DNA from: Streptomyces sp. NBC_00306
Lineage (GTDB): Bacteria; Actinomycetota; Actinomycetes; Streptomycetales; Streptomycetaceae
Assembly (NCBI RefSeq): GCF_036169555.1
Contig: NZ_CP108032.1
Coordinates: forward strand, 8,060,001 to 8,124,000
Direction: 5' to 3'
DNA: 64,000 nucleotides
Shown here: in pieces, positions 26,951 to 36,660 of the stretch
Position numbering within the stretch: position 1 is the stretch's first letter
How the letters are laid out: each line of letters opens with the position of its first letter
Notes under the pieces: generated by a model
What the model was told of the DNA's origin: nothing
Databases searched by the model: none
What the model saw: the letters and a program-made list of their open reading frames with translations, nothing else
Position numbers and translations under genes: made by a program

Positions 26951-27892
26951 ATGAACAATTCGCCGGAGCCGTTCGATGGTGTCCATGTGGGTGGCGCGCT
27001 TGAGCGGCTGCTGAAACGAGTACTGCCGTCGGCTGCGGGGCCAGGCAGGATCATCCGGGGTATGGACGGTCTGGAGCGCGCTGCCGCCTTGGACGGCGTT
27101 GTACTGAGCATCCGCAGTATGGTGCAGAAGGTTCCTCTGGGCCGTGGGCGAGATGTGCTGCACGGGCGCTGGTTGGGCCATCCCGTGCATCCCCTGATGG
27201 TGCAAGTGCCGATCGGCACCTGGTTCTCCGCGGCGATTCTCGACCTGCTCCCAGGTCAGCGGCGAGCAGCGAGCACGTTGATCGGCGTGGGCCTGGCCGC
27301 CGCCGGGCCGGCCGCGGTGACAGGCTGGGTCGATTGGGCGGAGCTGCAGCGCCGACAAATGCGCGTGGGGTTGGTGCATGCGGCGGCGAACGTCACGGCA
27401 GTGGGGCTATACGCGGGCTCGCTAGCTGCCCGGACACAGGACCGCGTCGGCCTGGGCAAGGCCCTCGGGTTTGCCGGGCTGGCTGCTGTGAGCCTCGGCG
27501 GAGCCATCGGCGGCCACATGGCCTACCGGCAGGCGTCCGGCGCCAATCACGCCGAAGTAGTGCCGCAACTTGTTTCGCCGGGATGGCACAATGTCGGCGC
27601 CGTCGCGGACTTCCCCGTCCGCCAGGCGGTCCAGCGACACATCAACAACGTCCCCATCCTCGTCGTGCGCGAGAGTGGCAACCGGGTGCACATTCTGGCG
27701 GACTCCTGCAGTCATATGGGCGGGCCCTTGTCGAAGGGCACGATCGACGACGGCTGCGTGCAGTGCCCCTGGCACGGCAGCGTCTTCCGCCTCCACGACG
27801 GCTGGAACGTGCGCGGCCCCGCGACCGCCCCTCAGCCCGCCTTCGAGACGCGCATCACGGACGGCTGCGTCGAGGCGCGGCTGCGCGCGTGA
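26951..27892 (+). CDS. DUF2231 membrane domain fused to a Rieske [2Fe-2S] domain
   Basis: 313 residues. An N-terminal soluble segment is followed by a four-helix DUF2231 membrane domain (about 80-195, beginning LHGRWLGHPVHPLMVQVPIGTW). A C-terminal Rieske domain has both ligand boxes, CSHMGG and CPWHGS. It should be membrane-bound with a redox Fe-S domain on one face. The electron partner is unknown. No ribosome site precedes the ATG. Confidence 0.9.
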   Translation: MNNSPEPFDGVHVGGALERLLKRVLPSAAGPGRIIRGMDGLERAAALDGVVLSIRSMVQKVPLGRGRDVLHGRWLGHPVHPLMVQVPIGTWFSAAILDLLPGQRRAASTLIGVGLAAAGPAAVTGWVDWAELQRRQMRVGLVHAAANVTAVGLYAGSLAARTQDRVGLGKALGFAGLAAVSLGGAIGGHMAYRQASGANHAEVVPQLVSPGWHNVGAVADFPVRQAVQRHINNVPILVVRESGNRVHILADSCSHMGGPLSKGTIDDGCVQCPWHGSVFRLHDGWNVRGPATAPQPAFETRITDGCVEARLRA

Positions 27893-28506
27893 GGGGATGG
27901 CGAGGCCGACCCGTCACACTCGCGGCTTGACCTCGATGTACGGCACCCCCCCGGGGGTTGTTTGGCTTTGGAGGGGTCGCGCCCCGGGCTGAGGCGTTAC
28001 CCGCGGAGGCCATGGTCGGCTGATGAAAGCCTTCTCGGGTTTGAATACGGTCAGCCGCGACTTGTTGTGCTGGTGGTGCGTCAGGACGGGCTGGACAGCC
28101 GATGACCATGCCAGCGCCGGCCCCATCCAGCAGGGCAAGGTGGTGGCCGATACCAGCACCGCCGAGCAGCCGCCTGCACCGAGGCTCCGCCGCGTGGTTG
28201 GGGCGTCGCTTCCCGCGTTCCGAGCATTTCACGGAAGCGCAGGTCGTCCAGGGCGTGTCCTGTAGGCGATGCGCAGCCACAACACGATGGCCGTGATGAT
28301 GATCTCCGACTGCCGTAGGCCATTCGCTTCGCGTAGCAGGTGACGAGAGCGCGGAACGCGGGCATCCCGCCGCCGAGGTGCGCTTCGTCCGGGATCTGCG
28401 GTTGACGGAACCGGTCGGCCAGTCGATCGATGAGTTCCGGGTCGTGCGGAGGTCAGAGCCTGCATGACCGCCGGCAGACTGCCGCGCTCGTACCGGAAGG
28501 TGACGT
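27893..28506. other. No supported gene; possible decayed sequence
   Basis: About 610 bp. On the minus strand, 28265-28450 carries a readable stretch (DPELIDRLADRFRQPQIPDE, GGGMPAFRALVTCYAKRMAYG) that looks like a fragment of a real protein, but it lacks a start and a recognisable family. Confidence 0.4.
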
Positions 28507-29064
28507 ATGGCAAAGCTCATCTATTCGATGCTCACCTCTCTCGACGGCTACGCCGAGGCGGCGGAGGGCGACCTCGGCACCGGGGCCGGCGACCAGGAGG
28601 TGCATACCTTCATCAACGACCTCTTCCGCCCTGTCGGCACGTACCTCTACGGCCGGCGGATGTACGAGACGATGGTCTACTGGGAAACCGCGCACACCGA
28701 GCCTGACCAGCCGCCGCACATCGTGCAGTACGCCCGTGACTGGCAGGCCGCGGAGAAGATTGTTCACTCCACGACGCTTGAGTCGGTGTCCAGCGCGAAG
28801 ACCAGGGTCGAGCGGAGCTTCGACCCGGACGCGGTGCGCAGGCTCAAGTCCGAGGCTGATCACGACCTCACTGTCGACGGCCCGAACCTCGCGGCACAGG
28901 CAGTCGCGGCCGGCCTGGTGGACGAGTACCACTTGTTCATCACCACGAGCGTGGTCGGCGGCGGGAAGCGGTTCTTCCCCGACGGTGTGCGCCTCGATCT
29001 CGAGTTGGTCGAGGAGCGTGCCTTCGGCAGCGGACTGATCTATGCCCGTTACCGCACCCGCTGA
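28507..29064 (+). CDS. Dihydrofolate reductase / RibD C-terminal family protein
   Basis: 185 residues. MAKLIYSMLTSLDGYAE, LYGRRMYETMVYW, TVDGPNLAAQAVAAGLVDEY and VVGGGKRFFPDG are the conserved blocks of the RibD-like reductase family. It is probably an NADPH-dependent reductase; the substrate is not predictable. An AAGG ribosome site precedes the ATG. It appears monocistronic. Confidence 0.9.
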   Translation: MAKLIYSMLTSLDGYAEAAEGDLGTGAGDQEVHTFINDLFRPVGTYLYGRRMYETMVYWETAHTEPDQPPHIVQYARDWQAAEKIVHSTTLESVSSAKTRVERSFDPDAVRRLKSEADHDLTVDGPNLAAQAVAAGLVDEYHLFITTSVVGGGKRFFPDGVRLDLELVEERAFGSGLIYARYRTR

Positions 29065-29382
29065 GCCGCACCGGTCGGTGACGCTGCCGGCGGCCGAGGC
29101 GGGGCAGGTGAGACCGAGCCGCAGGGAGCCGAGAAGCTCGGCCTCGGCGGCGCGGATGCTCTGCGCGGCCTGAGGTCCGGGTTGAAGGGGCGGCGGGAGG
29201 TCACGTGATCATCGTACGGCGGGACACGGAATCGATCCCATGTCCCGCCCAGTGGCTGGTCGTTGAGCCAATTCCCGGTGTATGGAGCCTCCGGCGATGC
29301 AGCAGCCCGGAGGTCTCGCACTGTGTGTAACCGGATTCTCTCGGTGGGAAGGGGCTGCACTGCTTCGAGGACCACCATCGAT

Positions 29383-29901
29383 TTAGCGGTACGCGACGAC
29401 TTCCAAAGCAATCATGAGATGCCGCCCCGTCATGCCTTTGGCTTTGGTGATGCCGAAGGCGTACCTGTCGATTGTGGTGGTGCCGCTCGCTGTCATCCGC
29501 TTGCCCTCAGGGGCAACCGTGCCGAGCGCTACGGCGACCGGCTGCGTCGCGCCACACACTGTCAACTCGCCATACAAGGCGGCACCAACACCGGACCGTT
29601 CCAGACGCTGGCTCCGGAAGCTGATCTCGGGATGCCGAGCCACGTCCAGGTAGTCGGAGGACTTGACGTGGTTATCACGCTGCTGATTGCCCGAATCGAA
29701 GCTACCCGCCTCTATTACGACGTCCACCAAGGAATCTTCTGCCGGGTCGGCCACTGTGATCCGGCCATGACCGATGGCGAAGTTGCCTCGGACTGGGAGC
29801 AGCCCGAACATGGCGCGTGTGGCGAAGCGGACCGTTGATGCGGCCTGATCGATAACGTATATACCTGGGGCTGGTGGGCGCTGGTTCTCCGCTGCTGCCA
29901 T
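29383..29901 (-). CDS. YceI-family lipid-binding protein
   Basis: 172 residues without a signal peptide, so likely cytoplasmic. It shows the YceI pattern: YVIDQAASTVRFATRAMFG, RGNF, RDNHVKSSDYLDVARHPEISF, then alternating strands. The family forms a lipocalin-like barrel binding isoprenoid-type lipids. GGAGG lies 11 nt before the ATG. Confidence 0.88.
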   Translation of the reverse strand: MAAAENQRPPAPGIYVIDQAASTVRFATRAMFGLLPVRGNFAIGHGRITVADPAEDSLVDVVIEAGSFDSGNQQRDNHVKSSDYLDVARHPEISFRSQRLERSGVGAALYGELTVCGATQPVAVALGTVAPEGKRMTASGTTTIDRYAFGITKAKGMTGRHLMIALEVVAYR

Positions 29902-30260
29902 GAGCTCGTAGCCTCCGTGTGCTGAAGATCAATCAGTGATGGAGCAGCCTCTCGCAGCTACAGCGGGTATACCAGCCCAAGAGCAGAGGCCGCTGGCTGC
30001 CCTGCACGTCTCCCGGGCAGAGGAAGGCTGCCGATTGTGCGTCAACCCGATCCCTGGGATCCAGATCGCAGAGAGCATGCTGGTCTGATGAAACGATCAG
30101 GCGTTGCGCTGAGGGCGCTGACCATGCCGAGGGCTGAACAGCTGCCTCGCGCTCTCCCCGTACGGGACGTCGGCCGCGTTACCCGCTGACGGCCGCTCGT
30201 ACGTGAGCCCTGCCGTCGTGTCTCCGGCAGGCCTCACGCAACGAAGACGAGGTGCCTTGG

Positions 30261-30480
30261 TCAGGTGTGGTTGCCGAGGTAGTAGCCGGCGAGCTGCTCG
30301 CGATAGCGAGGGTCCGTGGGGTGCTTGTCCTTGTCGAACTGTGGGGCGTTCTTGATCTGCTCCTTGGTCAGGTCGATGTGGACCGTCTCGGTCTCCGGGG
30401 CGAGGCGTGGGATGGTGCCGGCCGGAAGCAGGACGTCCTTGCCGTCCGCGGGCTTCTCGTCCTGGCCGTGGCGATGGTGC
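30261..30480 (-). pseudogene. C-terminal remnant of a PRC-barrel-like stress protein
   Basis: The minus strand reads DGKDVLLPAGTIPRLAPETE, then TVHIDLTKEQIKNAPQFDKD and a short tail ending YYLGNHT before a stop at 30261. This resembles the conserved end of actinobacterial PRC-barrel proteins. Upstream the frame becomes low-complexity with no family N-terminus, so only a fragment remains, next to the IS110 element. Confidence 0.55.
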
Positions 30481-30740
30481 TCGCTGCCGTCGGCCCTGCG
30501 AGGCGGCGCGGGAGTACTGAGACGACCGACGGAAGGTGACGACCAGATCTGATGTCGGATCCCGGCTATTGCGCTGTCGAGCCCGCCGACGGCGTTTGCT
30601 CCCACCATGCTTGGCAGCACCGACGCGACTTTGCATAGCCGTAACCAACCCCCATCGGCGACCACAGCATCCGTCGGTTCTCATGCACAGCCGTCACCCT
30701 CAACACCCCCGATGTGGGTGCACGATGGCCGGCAAGCCGG

Positions 30741-32188
30741 CCCCGTCAGTAGTGCCTACGTTGTTGCACGGGATGAGCGAGCCATTCGTAGGGTTGGCTC
30801 ACCCAGGGGTGCCGGGTGTGGCTCTCAGTAGTCTGCGGACCGTGTGGCTGTTCTCGATTGGCCGCTCGGCGCCCCCTGACGACTCGGCTGCTGATTAGTA
30901 ATTGCGAACCGATCGCTGAGTAGGGACTGGCCAGCGAGGTCGTCTGCGGGATCCGCATGGCAACGATCCGTGGAGAGCACGTGACAGTGATCTGGGCTGG
31001 TGTCGACGCCGGTAAGGGCCATCACCACTGCGTGGTGATCGACGATAGCGGCAGGCATCTTCTGTCGCGTCGTGTGGCGAACGACGAAGAGGAACTGCTG
31101 CGGCTACTCGCTGACACCCTCGCCCTGGGGGAGGACGTGACGTGGGGCATCGACCTGGCCGATGGCGGCGCCGCCCTGTTGATCGATCTCCTGCTCAGCC
31201 ACGGCCAACACGTGCTCTACATCCCCGGCATGGCGGTCAACCGAGCCTCAGAGGGCTACCGGGGTGAGGGGAAAACCGACGCCAAGGACGCGGCGATCAT
31301 CGCTGATCAGGCCCGGATTCGCCGAGACCTTCAAGTTCTGCGGCCTGGCGACGAACTCGTCGCCGAACTCAAGATCCTCACTCGTCACCGTCGAGACCTG
31401 GCAGACGACCGCACCCGTGTGGTCAACCGCCTGCGAGGCCACCTCACCGGGATCTTCCCCGGCCTGGAACGGGCCCTGGACCTGACCAACGTAGGACCGC
31501 TGATATTGCTCACTGGCTATCAGACGCCGGCGGCCATCCGGCGAGCTGGTGTCCGCCGTCTGGAAACCTGGCTGCGCAACCGCAAGGTCCGCGGCGCCGC
31601 CCAACTGGCCACGGCCGCCATGGAGGCCGCTGAGCGCCAGCAGACCAGCGTGTTCGGAGAGAAGCCGACAGCCCAGCTGGTGCACACCCTGGCGAAGGAG
31701 GTGATGCGCCTCAATGGGCAGATCGCCGACAGCGACAAGCTCATCGAGGCCCGGCTTCGCGAACACGGGGACGCAAAGGTAATCACGAGCATGCCCGGCA
31801 TCGGGCCATTGCTTGGCGCCGAGTTCCTCGCGTCCACCGGCGGAGACATGGCGGTCTTCGGTACCCCAGACCGCCTGGCCGGCTTCGCCGGCGTGGCCCC
31901 AGCCCCCCGCGACTCGGGCCGAATCAGCGGCAACCTCCACCGGCCGAAGCGATACAGCAGAGGGCTCCAACGCGTCTTCTACACTTCAGCGTTGATCAGC
32001 ATCCGCTACTGCGACGAGTCTCGCCGCTTTTACGACCGCAAACGCGCCGAGGGCAAACGCCATACCCAGGCTGTGCTTGCTCTCGCCCGCCGACGGGTCA
32101 ACGTTCTGTGGGCTCTGCTCCGTGACGGGCGGTGCTACGAGCCGGCACCACCAGTCACAGCGGTGGCTTGACAAACAAGATTAGTAAT
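30741..32188 (+). mobile_element. IS110-family insertion sequence
   Basis: It contains one transposase gene, no terminal inverted repeats, and a structured non-coding left end, as in the IS110 family. The decamer GATTAGTAAT occurs at 30893-30902 and at 32179-32188, flanking the transposase. It may be the target core repeated at both ends or part of the element. The left boundary is uncertain: if the upstream structured region is included as a bridge-RNA region it begins near 30741; if the decamers mark the ends it begins near 30893. Confidence 0.7.
30957..32171 (+). CDS. IS110-family transposase/recombinase
   Basis: 404 residues. The N-terminal RuvC-like DEDD domain is visible (GVDAGKGHHHCVV, and KTDAKDAAIIADQARIRR). 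The C-terminal Tnp domain has the helix-hairpin motif SMPGIGPLLGAEFLA and the block RLAGFAGVAPAPRDSGRISG, which carries the catalytic serine. It appears intact. The GTG at 30981, after GAGCAC, is an alternative start. The gene is not interrupted, so the element may be active. Confidence 0.93.
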   Translation: MATIRGEHVTVIWAGVDAGKGHHHCVVIDDSGRHLLSRRVANDEEELLRLLADTLALGEDVTWGIDLADGGAALLIDLLLSHGQHVLYIPGMAVNRASEGYRGEGKTDAKDAAIIADQARIRRDLQVLRPGDELVAELKILTRHRRDLADDRTRVVNRLRGHLTGIFPGLERALDLTNVGPLILLTGYQTPAAIRRAGVRRLETWLRNRKVRGAAQLATAAMEAAERQQTSVFGEKPTAQLVHTLAKEVMRLNGQIADSDKLIEARLREHGDAKVITSMPGIGPLLGAEFLASTGGDMAVFGTPDRLAGFAGVAPAPRDSGRISGNLHRPKRYSRGLQRVFYTSALISIRYCDESRRFYDRKRAEGKRHTQAVLALARRRVNVLWALLRDGRCYEPAPPVTAVA

Positions 32189-32203
32189 CAAGGACCGCCG
32201 TCG

Positions 32204-32551
32204 CTACATCACGATGTCTACGATCAACCACAAGGTCAGTGAAGCGCTGAAGAGACCGAGGAGCAGACCGATTCTGATGCAGCGCCCTCGGAGCCGTTCG
32301 CGTACGTCTTGGACCGCTTCTTGCTGCGCGATCTGCTTTCGCCGGCGCCTGACTTCAACAAGTCGCTCGCCGACATACAGGCGCACAAGCTGCTGACGCT
32401 CGGTGGATGTGAGGCTTGGCAGGTGGTCGGCGAAGGCTTCGGCAGCTTGCAGCGCCTGGGTGCGCTCACTCGTCGCCGCAAGGAAGCGTTCGATGCGTTC
32501 GATGCCCGCTTGCGGGTCAGGTGCCGACTGGCCGGTTGATGGGACGCTCAC
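32204..32551 (-). CDS. Small C-terminally anchored membrane protein downstream of ctaD
   Basis: 115 residues. A charged helical region (about 15-85, rich in Arg and Glu) is followed by one membrane helix (RIGLLLGLFSASLTLWLIVD). Its ATG overlaps the ctaD stop by 4 nt (ATGA), so it is translationally coupled. Family not recognised. The coupling suggests an oxidase-associated role (inference). Confidence 0.7.
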   Translation of the reverse strand: MSVPSTGQSAPDPQAGIERIERFLAATSERTQALQAAEAFADHLPSLTSTERQQLVRLYVGERLVEVRRRRKQIAQQEAVQDVRERLRGRCIRIGLLLGLFSASLTLWLIVDIVM

Positions 32552-34290
32552 GATGGAGTGTCTCCGCCCTTGGACGCTGCGTCAGGGTCGGGTTCGACGG
32601 CATCCCGGCGACCGGTGGCGGCGGCTTGGTCGATGGCGGCGACCTCGGGGTAATGAAGGTCGAACGCTGGCGATTCGGAGCGGATCTTGGGCAGCGTGAT
32701 GAAGTTGTGCCTCGGCGCTGGGCAGGGCGTAGCCCATTCCAGGGAGCGTCCGTACCCCCACGGGTCGTCGACTTCGATCCTCTCTCCGTACTTCGCTGTC
32801 TTCCATACGTTGTAGAAGAACGGGAGCGTGGAGCTGCCGAGGAGGAATGCCCCGATCGTGGAGATCGTGTTGAGGGCGGTGAAGCCATCGGCGGCGAGGT
32901 AGTCGGCGTAGCGGCGCGGCATGCCCTCGGCGCCCAGCCAGTGCTGGATGAGGAAGGTCATGTGGAAGCCGATGAACAGCGTCCAGAAGTGGATCTTTCC
33001 CAGGCGTTCGTCGAGCATGGTGCCGGTCATCTTGGGCCACCAGAAGTGGAAGCCGGCGAACATGGCGAAGACGACGGTGCCGAAGACGACGTAGTGGAAG
33101 TGTGCGACGACGAAGTACGTATCGGAGACGTGGAAGTCCATCGGCGGCGAGGCCAGGATGACGCCGGTCAGACCACCGAACAGGAAGGTCACGAGAAACC
33201 CGATGGTCCACAGCATCGGTGTCTCAAAGGACAGTGAGCCCTTCCACATCGTGCCGATCCAGTTGAAGAACTTCACACCGGTGGGCACCGCGATCAGGAA
33301 CGTCATGAAGGAGAAGAACGGCAACAGGACTGCGCCGGTGACGAACATGTGATGTGCCCACACCGTCACGGACAGACCGGTGATCGCGATGGTGGCACCG
33401 ATCAGTCCGATGTAGCCGAAAATCGGCTTGCGCGAGAAGACCGGGATGATCTCTGTGATGATGCCGAAGAACGGCAACGCGATGATGTAGACCTCGGGGT
33501 GCCCGAAGAACCAGAACAGGTGCTGCCACAAAATCGCCCCGCCGTTCTCCGGGTTGAAGACCTGGGCACCGAAGCGTCGGTCGGCTTCAAGGACGAGCAG
33601 AGCCGCCGCCAGAACGGGAAAGGCAAGCAGTACCAGCACAGAGGTGAACAGGATGTTCCACGTGAAGATCGGCATCCGGAACATGGTCATTCCCGGCGCG
33701 CGCATGCACAGGATCGTGGTGATGAAGTTGACCGAACCGAGGATCGTGCCGAAACCGGCCAGCGCCAGGCCCATGATCCACAGATCGCCGCCGACGTAGG
33801 GGGTGCGTTCTCCGCCGCTCAGCGGGGTGTAGGCGGTCCAGCCGAAGTCCGCCGCGCCCTGGGGGGTCAGCAGGCTGCCCACCACGATCAGGCCGCCGAA
33901 GAGGAACAGCCAGAACGAGAGCATGTTGAGTCGCGGGAAGGCGACGTCGGGGGCGCCGATTTGCAGGGGCATGATCGCGTTGGCGAAGCCGGCGAATGTC
34001 GGGGTGGCGAACAGCAGCAGCATGATCGTGCCATGCAGGGTGAACGCCTGGTTGTACTGCTCTGGGGAGACAATCTGCAGCCCTGGCCGTGCCAATTCGG
34101 CGCGCATCAGCAGCGCGAGCAGTCCACCGAAGACGAAGAATACGAATGACGCCATCAAATACAGATGGCCGATCTTCTTATGATCGGTGGTGGTGATCCA
34201 GGTGACGACTACGCTGCCTGCCCTACGTCCTTTGACCGGGACGATAGTCGTTGGCTCAGTGGTCGATGCGGTCATGAGGACCCCGTACAT
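32548..34290 (-). CDS. ctaD: Cytochrome c oxidase subunit I (aa3-type)
   Basis: 580 residues, about twelve membrane helices. Haem-copper ligands are in FTLHGTIMLL, FGHPEVYI, VWAHHMFVTG and VVAHFHYVVFG. It is the catalytic subunit reducing oxygen and pumping protons. Subunits II and III are not nearby, so this is probably a second, accessory copy separate from the main cta operon (inference). An ATG at 34275 (MTASTTEPTT) is an alternative start; neither has a strong ribosome site. Confidence 0.96.
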   Translation of the reverse strand: MYGVLMTASTTEPTTIVPVKGRRAGSVVVTWITTTDHKKIGHLYLMASFVFFVFGGLLALLMRAELARPGLQIVSPEQYNQAFTLHGTIMLLLFATPTFAGFANAIMPLQIGAPDVAFPRLNMLSFWLFLFGGLIVVGSLLTPQGAADFGWTAYTPLSGGERTPYVGGDLWIMGLALAGFGTILGSVNFITTILCMRAPGMTMFRMPIFTWNILFTSVLVLLAFPVLAAALLVLEADRRFGAQVFNPENGGAILWQHLFWFFGHPEVYIIALPFFGIITEIIPVFSRKPIFGYIGLIGATIAITGLSVTVWAHHMFVTGAVLLPFFSFMTFLIAVPTGVKFFNWIGTMWKGSLSFETPMLWTIGFLVTFLFGGLTGVILASPPMDFHVSDTYFVVAHFHYVVFGTVVFAMFAGFHFWWPKMTGTMLDERLGKIHFWTLFIGFHMTFLIQHWLGAEGMPRRYADYLAADGFTALNTISTIGAFLLGSSTLPFFYNVWKTAKYGERIEVDDPWGYGRSLEWATPCPAPRHNFITLPKIRSESPAFDLHYPEVAAIDQAAATGRRDAVEPDPDAASKGGDTPS

Positions 34291-34315
34291 GGCTCGGTGA
34301 CGGACGGCGCAGTAG

Positions 34316-34341
34316 GTACCCCTACTGACGCCACGTCACAC
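34316..34341 (-). promoter_or_regulatory. Candidate sigmaB-type promoter of ctaD
   Basis: On the minus strand: GTGT (34341-34338), 16 nt, GGGTAC (34321-34316). It fits GNNT-N14-16-GGGTAC. The predicted 5' leader is about 20-35 nt, depending on the start codon. Confidence 0.4.
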
Positions 34342-34346
34342 CTTAA

Positions 34347-34889
34347 TCAGTTGACCGGCATTGAGCTCATCGGCCAGCCCGCTGCGACGACAACACATAT
34401 CGTCAGGTCATCTAAAGCATGCGGCCTTCCGATATCAGGCGATCCGCTTGAGCAGCGAGGTATTCCGCCGGACCGGCACTTGCGGAATCGACGTGATCTG
34501 AATGTGACGCCGATCGAGCCGGTCACTGCGATGTACAGCCGTTGCCGGTTCATCACGATGAACGGCATCGAGGTCGAAGCGATCTTGTTCAGCCACCAGC
34601 TCGCCCGCAACACGGTTGATCCGGAGGTCAAGCGGCAGCTGGCCCGGACTGGTACATCGAGGAGCAGCAGCAGAAAGTGATGGGCTCCTGCCGGGTGTGA
34701 CTCGGAGCCAAGTTCTCCGGTGACCTGTGTCTTGAGGTCGGGAAAATGGTCGGACTTGGCGAGGGCTTGACCGATCACCTCGTCGGCTGCGGCGCGTTGG
34801 GGCGGGGTCATCTCATCGACAGCCGAAACGATTTGTCGGGCAAGGGCGGTTCCTTTTCCAGTCAAGGAATGCAGCACCGGAGCCTTCAC
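34347..34889 (-). CDS. Hypothetical protein
   Basis: An open frame of 180 codons. The first 60 residues (beginning MKAPVLHSLTGKGTALARQI) look like a genuine helical protein; the remainder (from about residue 100) is Ser/Arg-rich and less convincing. The opposite strand is also open here. No family recognised. It may be a gene with a decayed 3' half. Confidence 0.35.
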   Translation of the reverse strand: MKAPVLHSLTGKGTALARQIVSAVDEMTPPQRAAADEVIGQALAKSDHFPDLKTQVTGELGSESHPAGAHHFLLLLLDVPVRASCRLTSGSTVLRASWWLNKIASTSMPFIVMNRQRLYIAVTGSIGVTFRSRRFRKCRSGGIPRCSSGSPDIGRPHALDDLTICVVVAAGWPMSSMPVN

Positions 34890-35415
34890 GTTGACGGCTT
34901 ATAGGTACGCAGTGCCCGAGGACCTCCACAGGTCCCACCGGAAGCGTTCTATTGCCTTGGTCGGGGCAGGTGGCGCGCCAGCAGCCCGAGGAGATGGCCG
35001 GTGGCTGCGTAGCCATCAGATCGGGCAGCTGCGGTGACTCGACGCCGGAGACGCGCTCCACATCGAGATGGCTGGCTTCGAGGTGCGGTGCCAGGCTCAC
35101 CTGGTGTCCAACTGCCGCGCGAGCGGAGCTGATACGTAGGGGCGGACTTCAGCAAGCATCGGCGATCCTGGAGCGTAGGCGGGAGATGCCCGTTCGGGTG
35201 CCTGATCGTTCCCAGGACTGGCCGAACTACTCGGCTTCGGCAGACTCAATCGGTGGCGGGGTCTACGCCGCCGCACACGGCGGCGAAACAGCCCATGCCC
35301 GGAGACGTGAGCCTGGATTACGAGAGCTAGCTTCCCCGTGCTGTGGTGGTGCGTCTCCTAACATGACTCCATGATCGCTGGCGACGCTCAGGAGTCTGAG
35401 GGAGGACGAGAAGCT
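34890..35415. other. Intergenic region, no supported gene
   Basis: About 525 bp. It contains the start region of the hemolysin III gene, with a GGAGGA ribosome site at 35401-35406. Confidence 0.5.
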
Positions 35416-36201
35416 GTGTCTCGCGACGCCGCTGACATCAAGCATATCCACGCTACTTCAGCGCGTGCAGAACAGTGTGCCGGCCGGCAGCCCTGCGGAT
35501 CACCAGGTGACGAAGCAGAGGAGAACGCTCACCCGGTTGCCGCCCTCGTGGAGAGGGCGGCCGACCTGGCTGAACCGATCAAACCGAGGTTGCGTGGCTG
35601 GCTCCATGCCGGAATGGTTCCTGCTGCACTGGTCGCAGGCGTCGTACTCATCTGCCTGGCCCGTACTCCGCAGGCTGTCCTGGCCTGCACCGTGTACGCG
35701 GTCACCGCCTGGCTGCTGTTCGCAACGAGCGCCATCTACCACCGCGGTACCTGGGGGCCGCTCGGCGAGGCGCTTCTGCGACGCCTCGACCATGCCAATA
35801 TCTTCCTGATCATCGCGGGCACCTGCACCCCCCTGGCCGTGCTCCTCCTTCCGCCGGACCAGCGGTACGTGCTGCTGTGGATCGTGTGGGCGGGCGCGTC
35901 GGCCGGTATCGCGTTCCGAATCCTGTGGATCGGCGCTCCGCGCTGGCTGTATACCCCGTGTTACCTGGCCCTGGGGTGGGCGCCGGTGCGCTACCTGCCC
36001 GACTTCCTGCACACCGGCGGGGCGGTCGTGGTCGCCTTGATCGTCGCCGGCGGCCTCTTCTACAGCGCGGGCGCCGTCGTCTACGCCCTTCAGCGCCCGG
36101 ACCCCTCGCCCCGCTGGTTCGGCTTCCACGAGGTCTTCCACGTCCTGACAGTGGCGGCCTTCACCGCGCACTACGTTGCCATCTCTCTGGCCACCTACTG
36201 A
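35416..36201 (+). CDS. Hemolysin III / TrhA (PAQR) family membrane protein
   Basis: 261 residues from the GTG at 35416, chosen because GGAGGA lies 9 nt upstream; an ATG at 35371 is open in frame. A long N-terminal tail precedes seven membrane helices. The PAQR metal-site motifs are present: FATSAIYHRG, RRLDHANIFLIIAGTCTPLA and EVFHVLTVAAFTAHYVA. Members influence membrane-energy homeostasis; the haemolysin name is historical. Confidence 0.9.
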   Translation: MSRDAADIKHIHATSARAEQCAGRQPCGSPGDEAEENAHPVAALVERAADLAEPIKPRLRGWLHAGMVPAALVAGVVLICLARTPQAVLACTVYAVTAWLLFATSAIYHRGTWGPLGEALLRRLDHANIFLIIAGTCTPLAVLLLPPDQRYVLLWIVWAGASAGIAFRILWIGAPRWLYTPCYLALGWAPVRYLPDFLHTGGAVVVALIVAGGLFYSAGAVVYALQRPDPSPRWFGFHEVFHVLTVAAFTAHYVAISLATY

Positions 36202-36660
36202 CCGCGACAACATGGGCTCGGTGACTTTCGTCCACCCACGTTGCCGCGCGTTGGTCCGCGACGGGACGCCGGGGAACTCGTCCCACGCTTTGGGCGAATG
36301 ATGTTGCCGCTGCCCAAAGGACGGGTCGACCGGGGCAGTCCCATCGAGGCCGCCTGCCGCATCATCATCCTCGAAGACCAGCTCGAAGAAGCCCTGCGCA
36401 TCAACGCCGAGTTCTGCCCGCGCCGCCGCATGGGAGAATCCAAAGGCCGCCCGTCTGAGACGGCCGGAACTCGCGGCCTTCCCGGCCAGCTGCCAGCTGC
36501 TTCCGACCCCCGTGCACGTTGCCGGAACGCTTCAGCGTCCCGGGCAACATCGTTTCAGGGCTTCCGGCTCCCAGCCCTGCCAGTGCAGTTGGTAGTGAGC
36601 GAGCTGGCGGCGACGCGATCGTGGCCCGGTGTTTGAGCGTATGTGGCGGGCGCGTGCCTG
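36202..36660. other. No supported gene
   Basis: About 460 bp. A plus-strand stretch near 36300-36450 (RGSPIEAACRIIILEDQLEE) is protein-like but isolated; probably a fragment of a lost gene. Confidence 0.35.
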
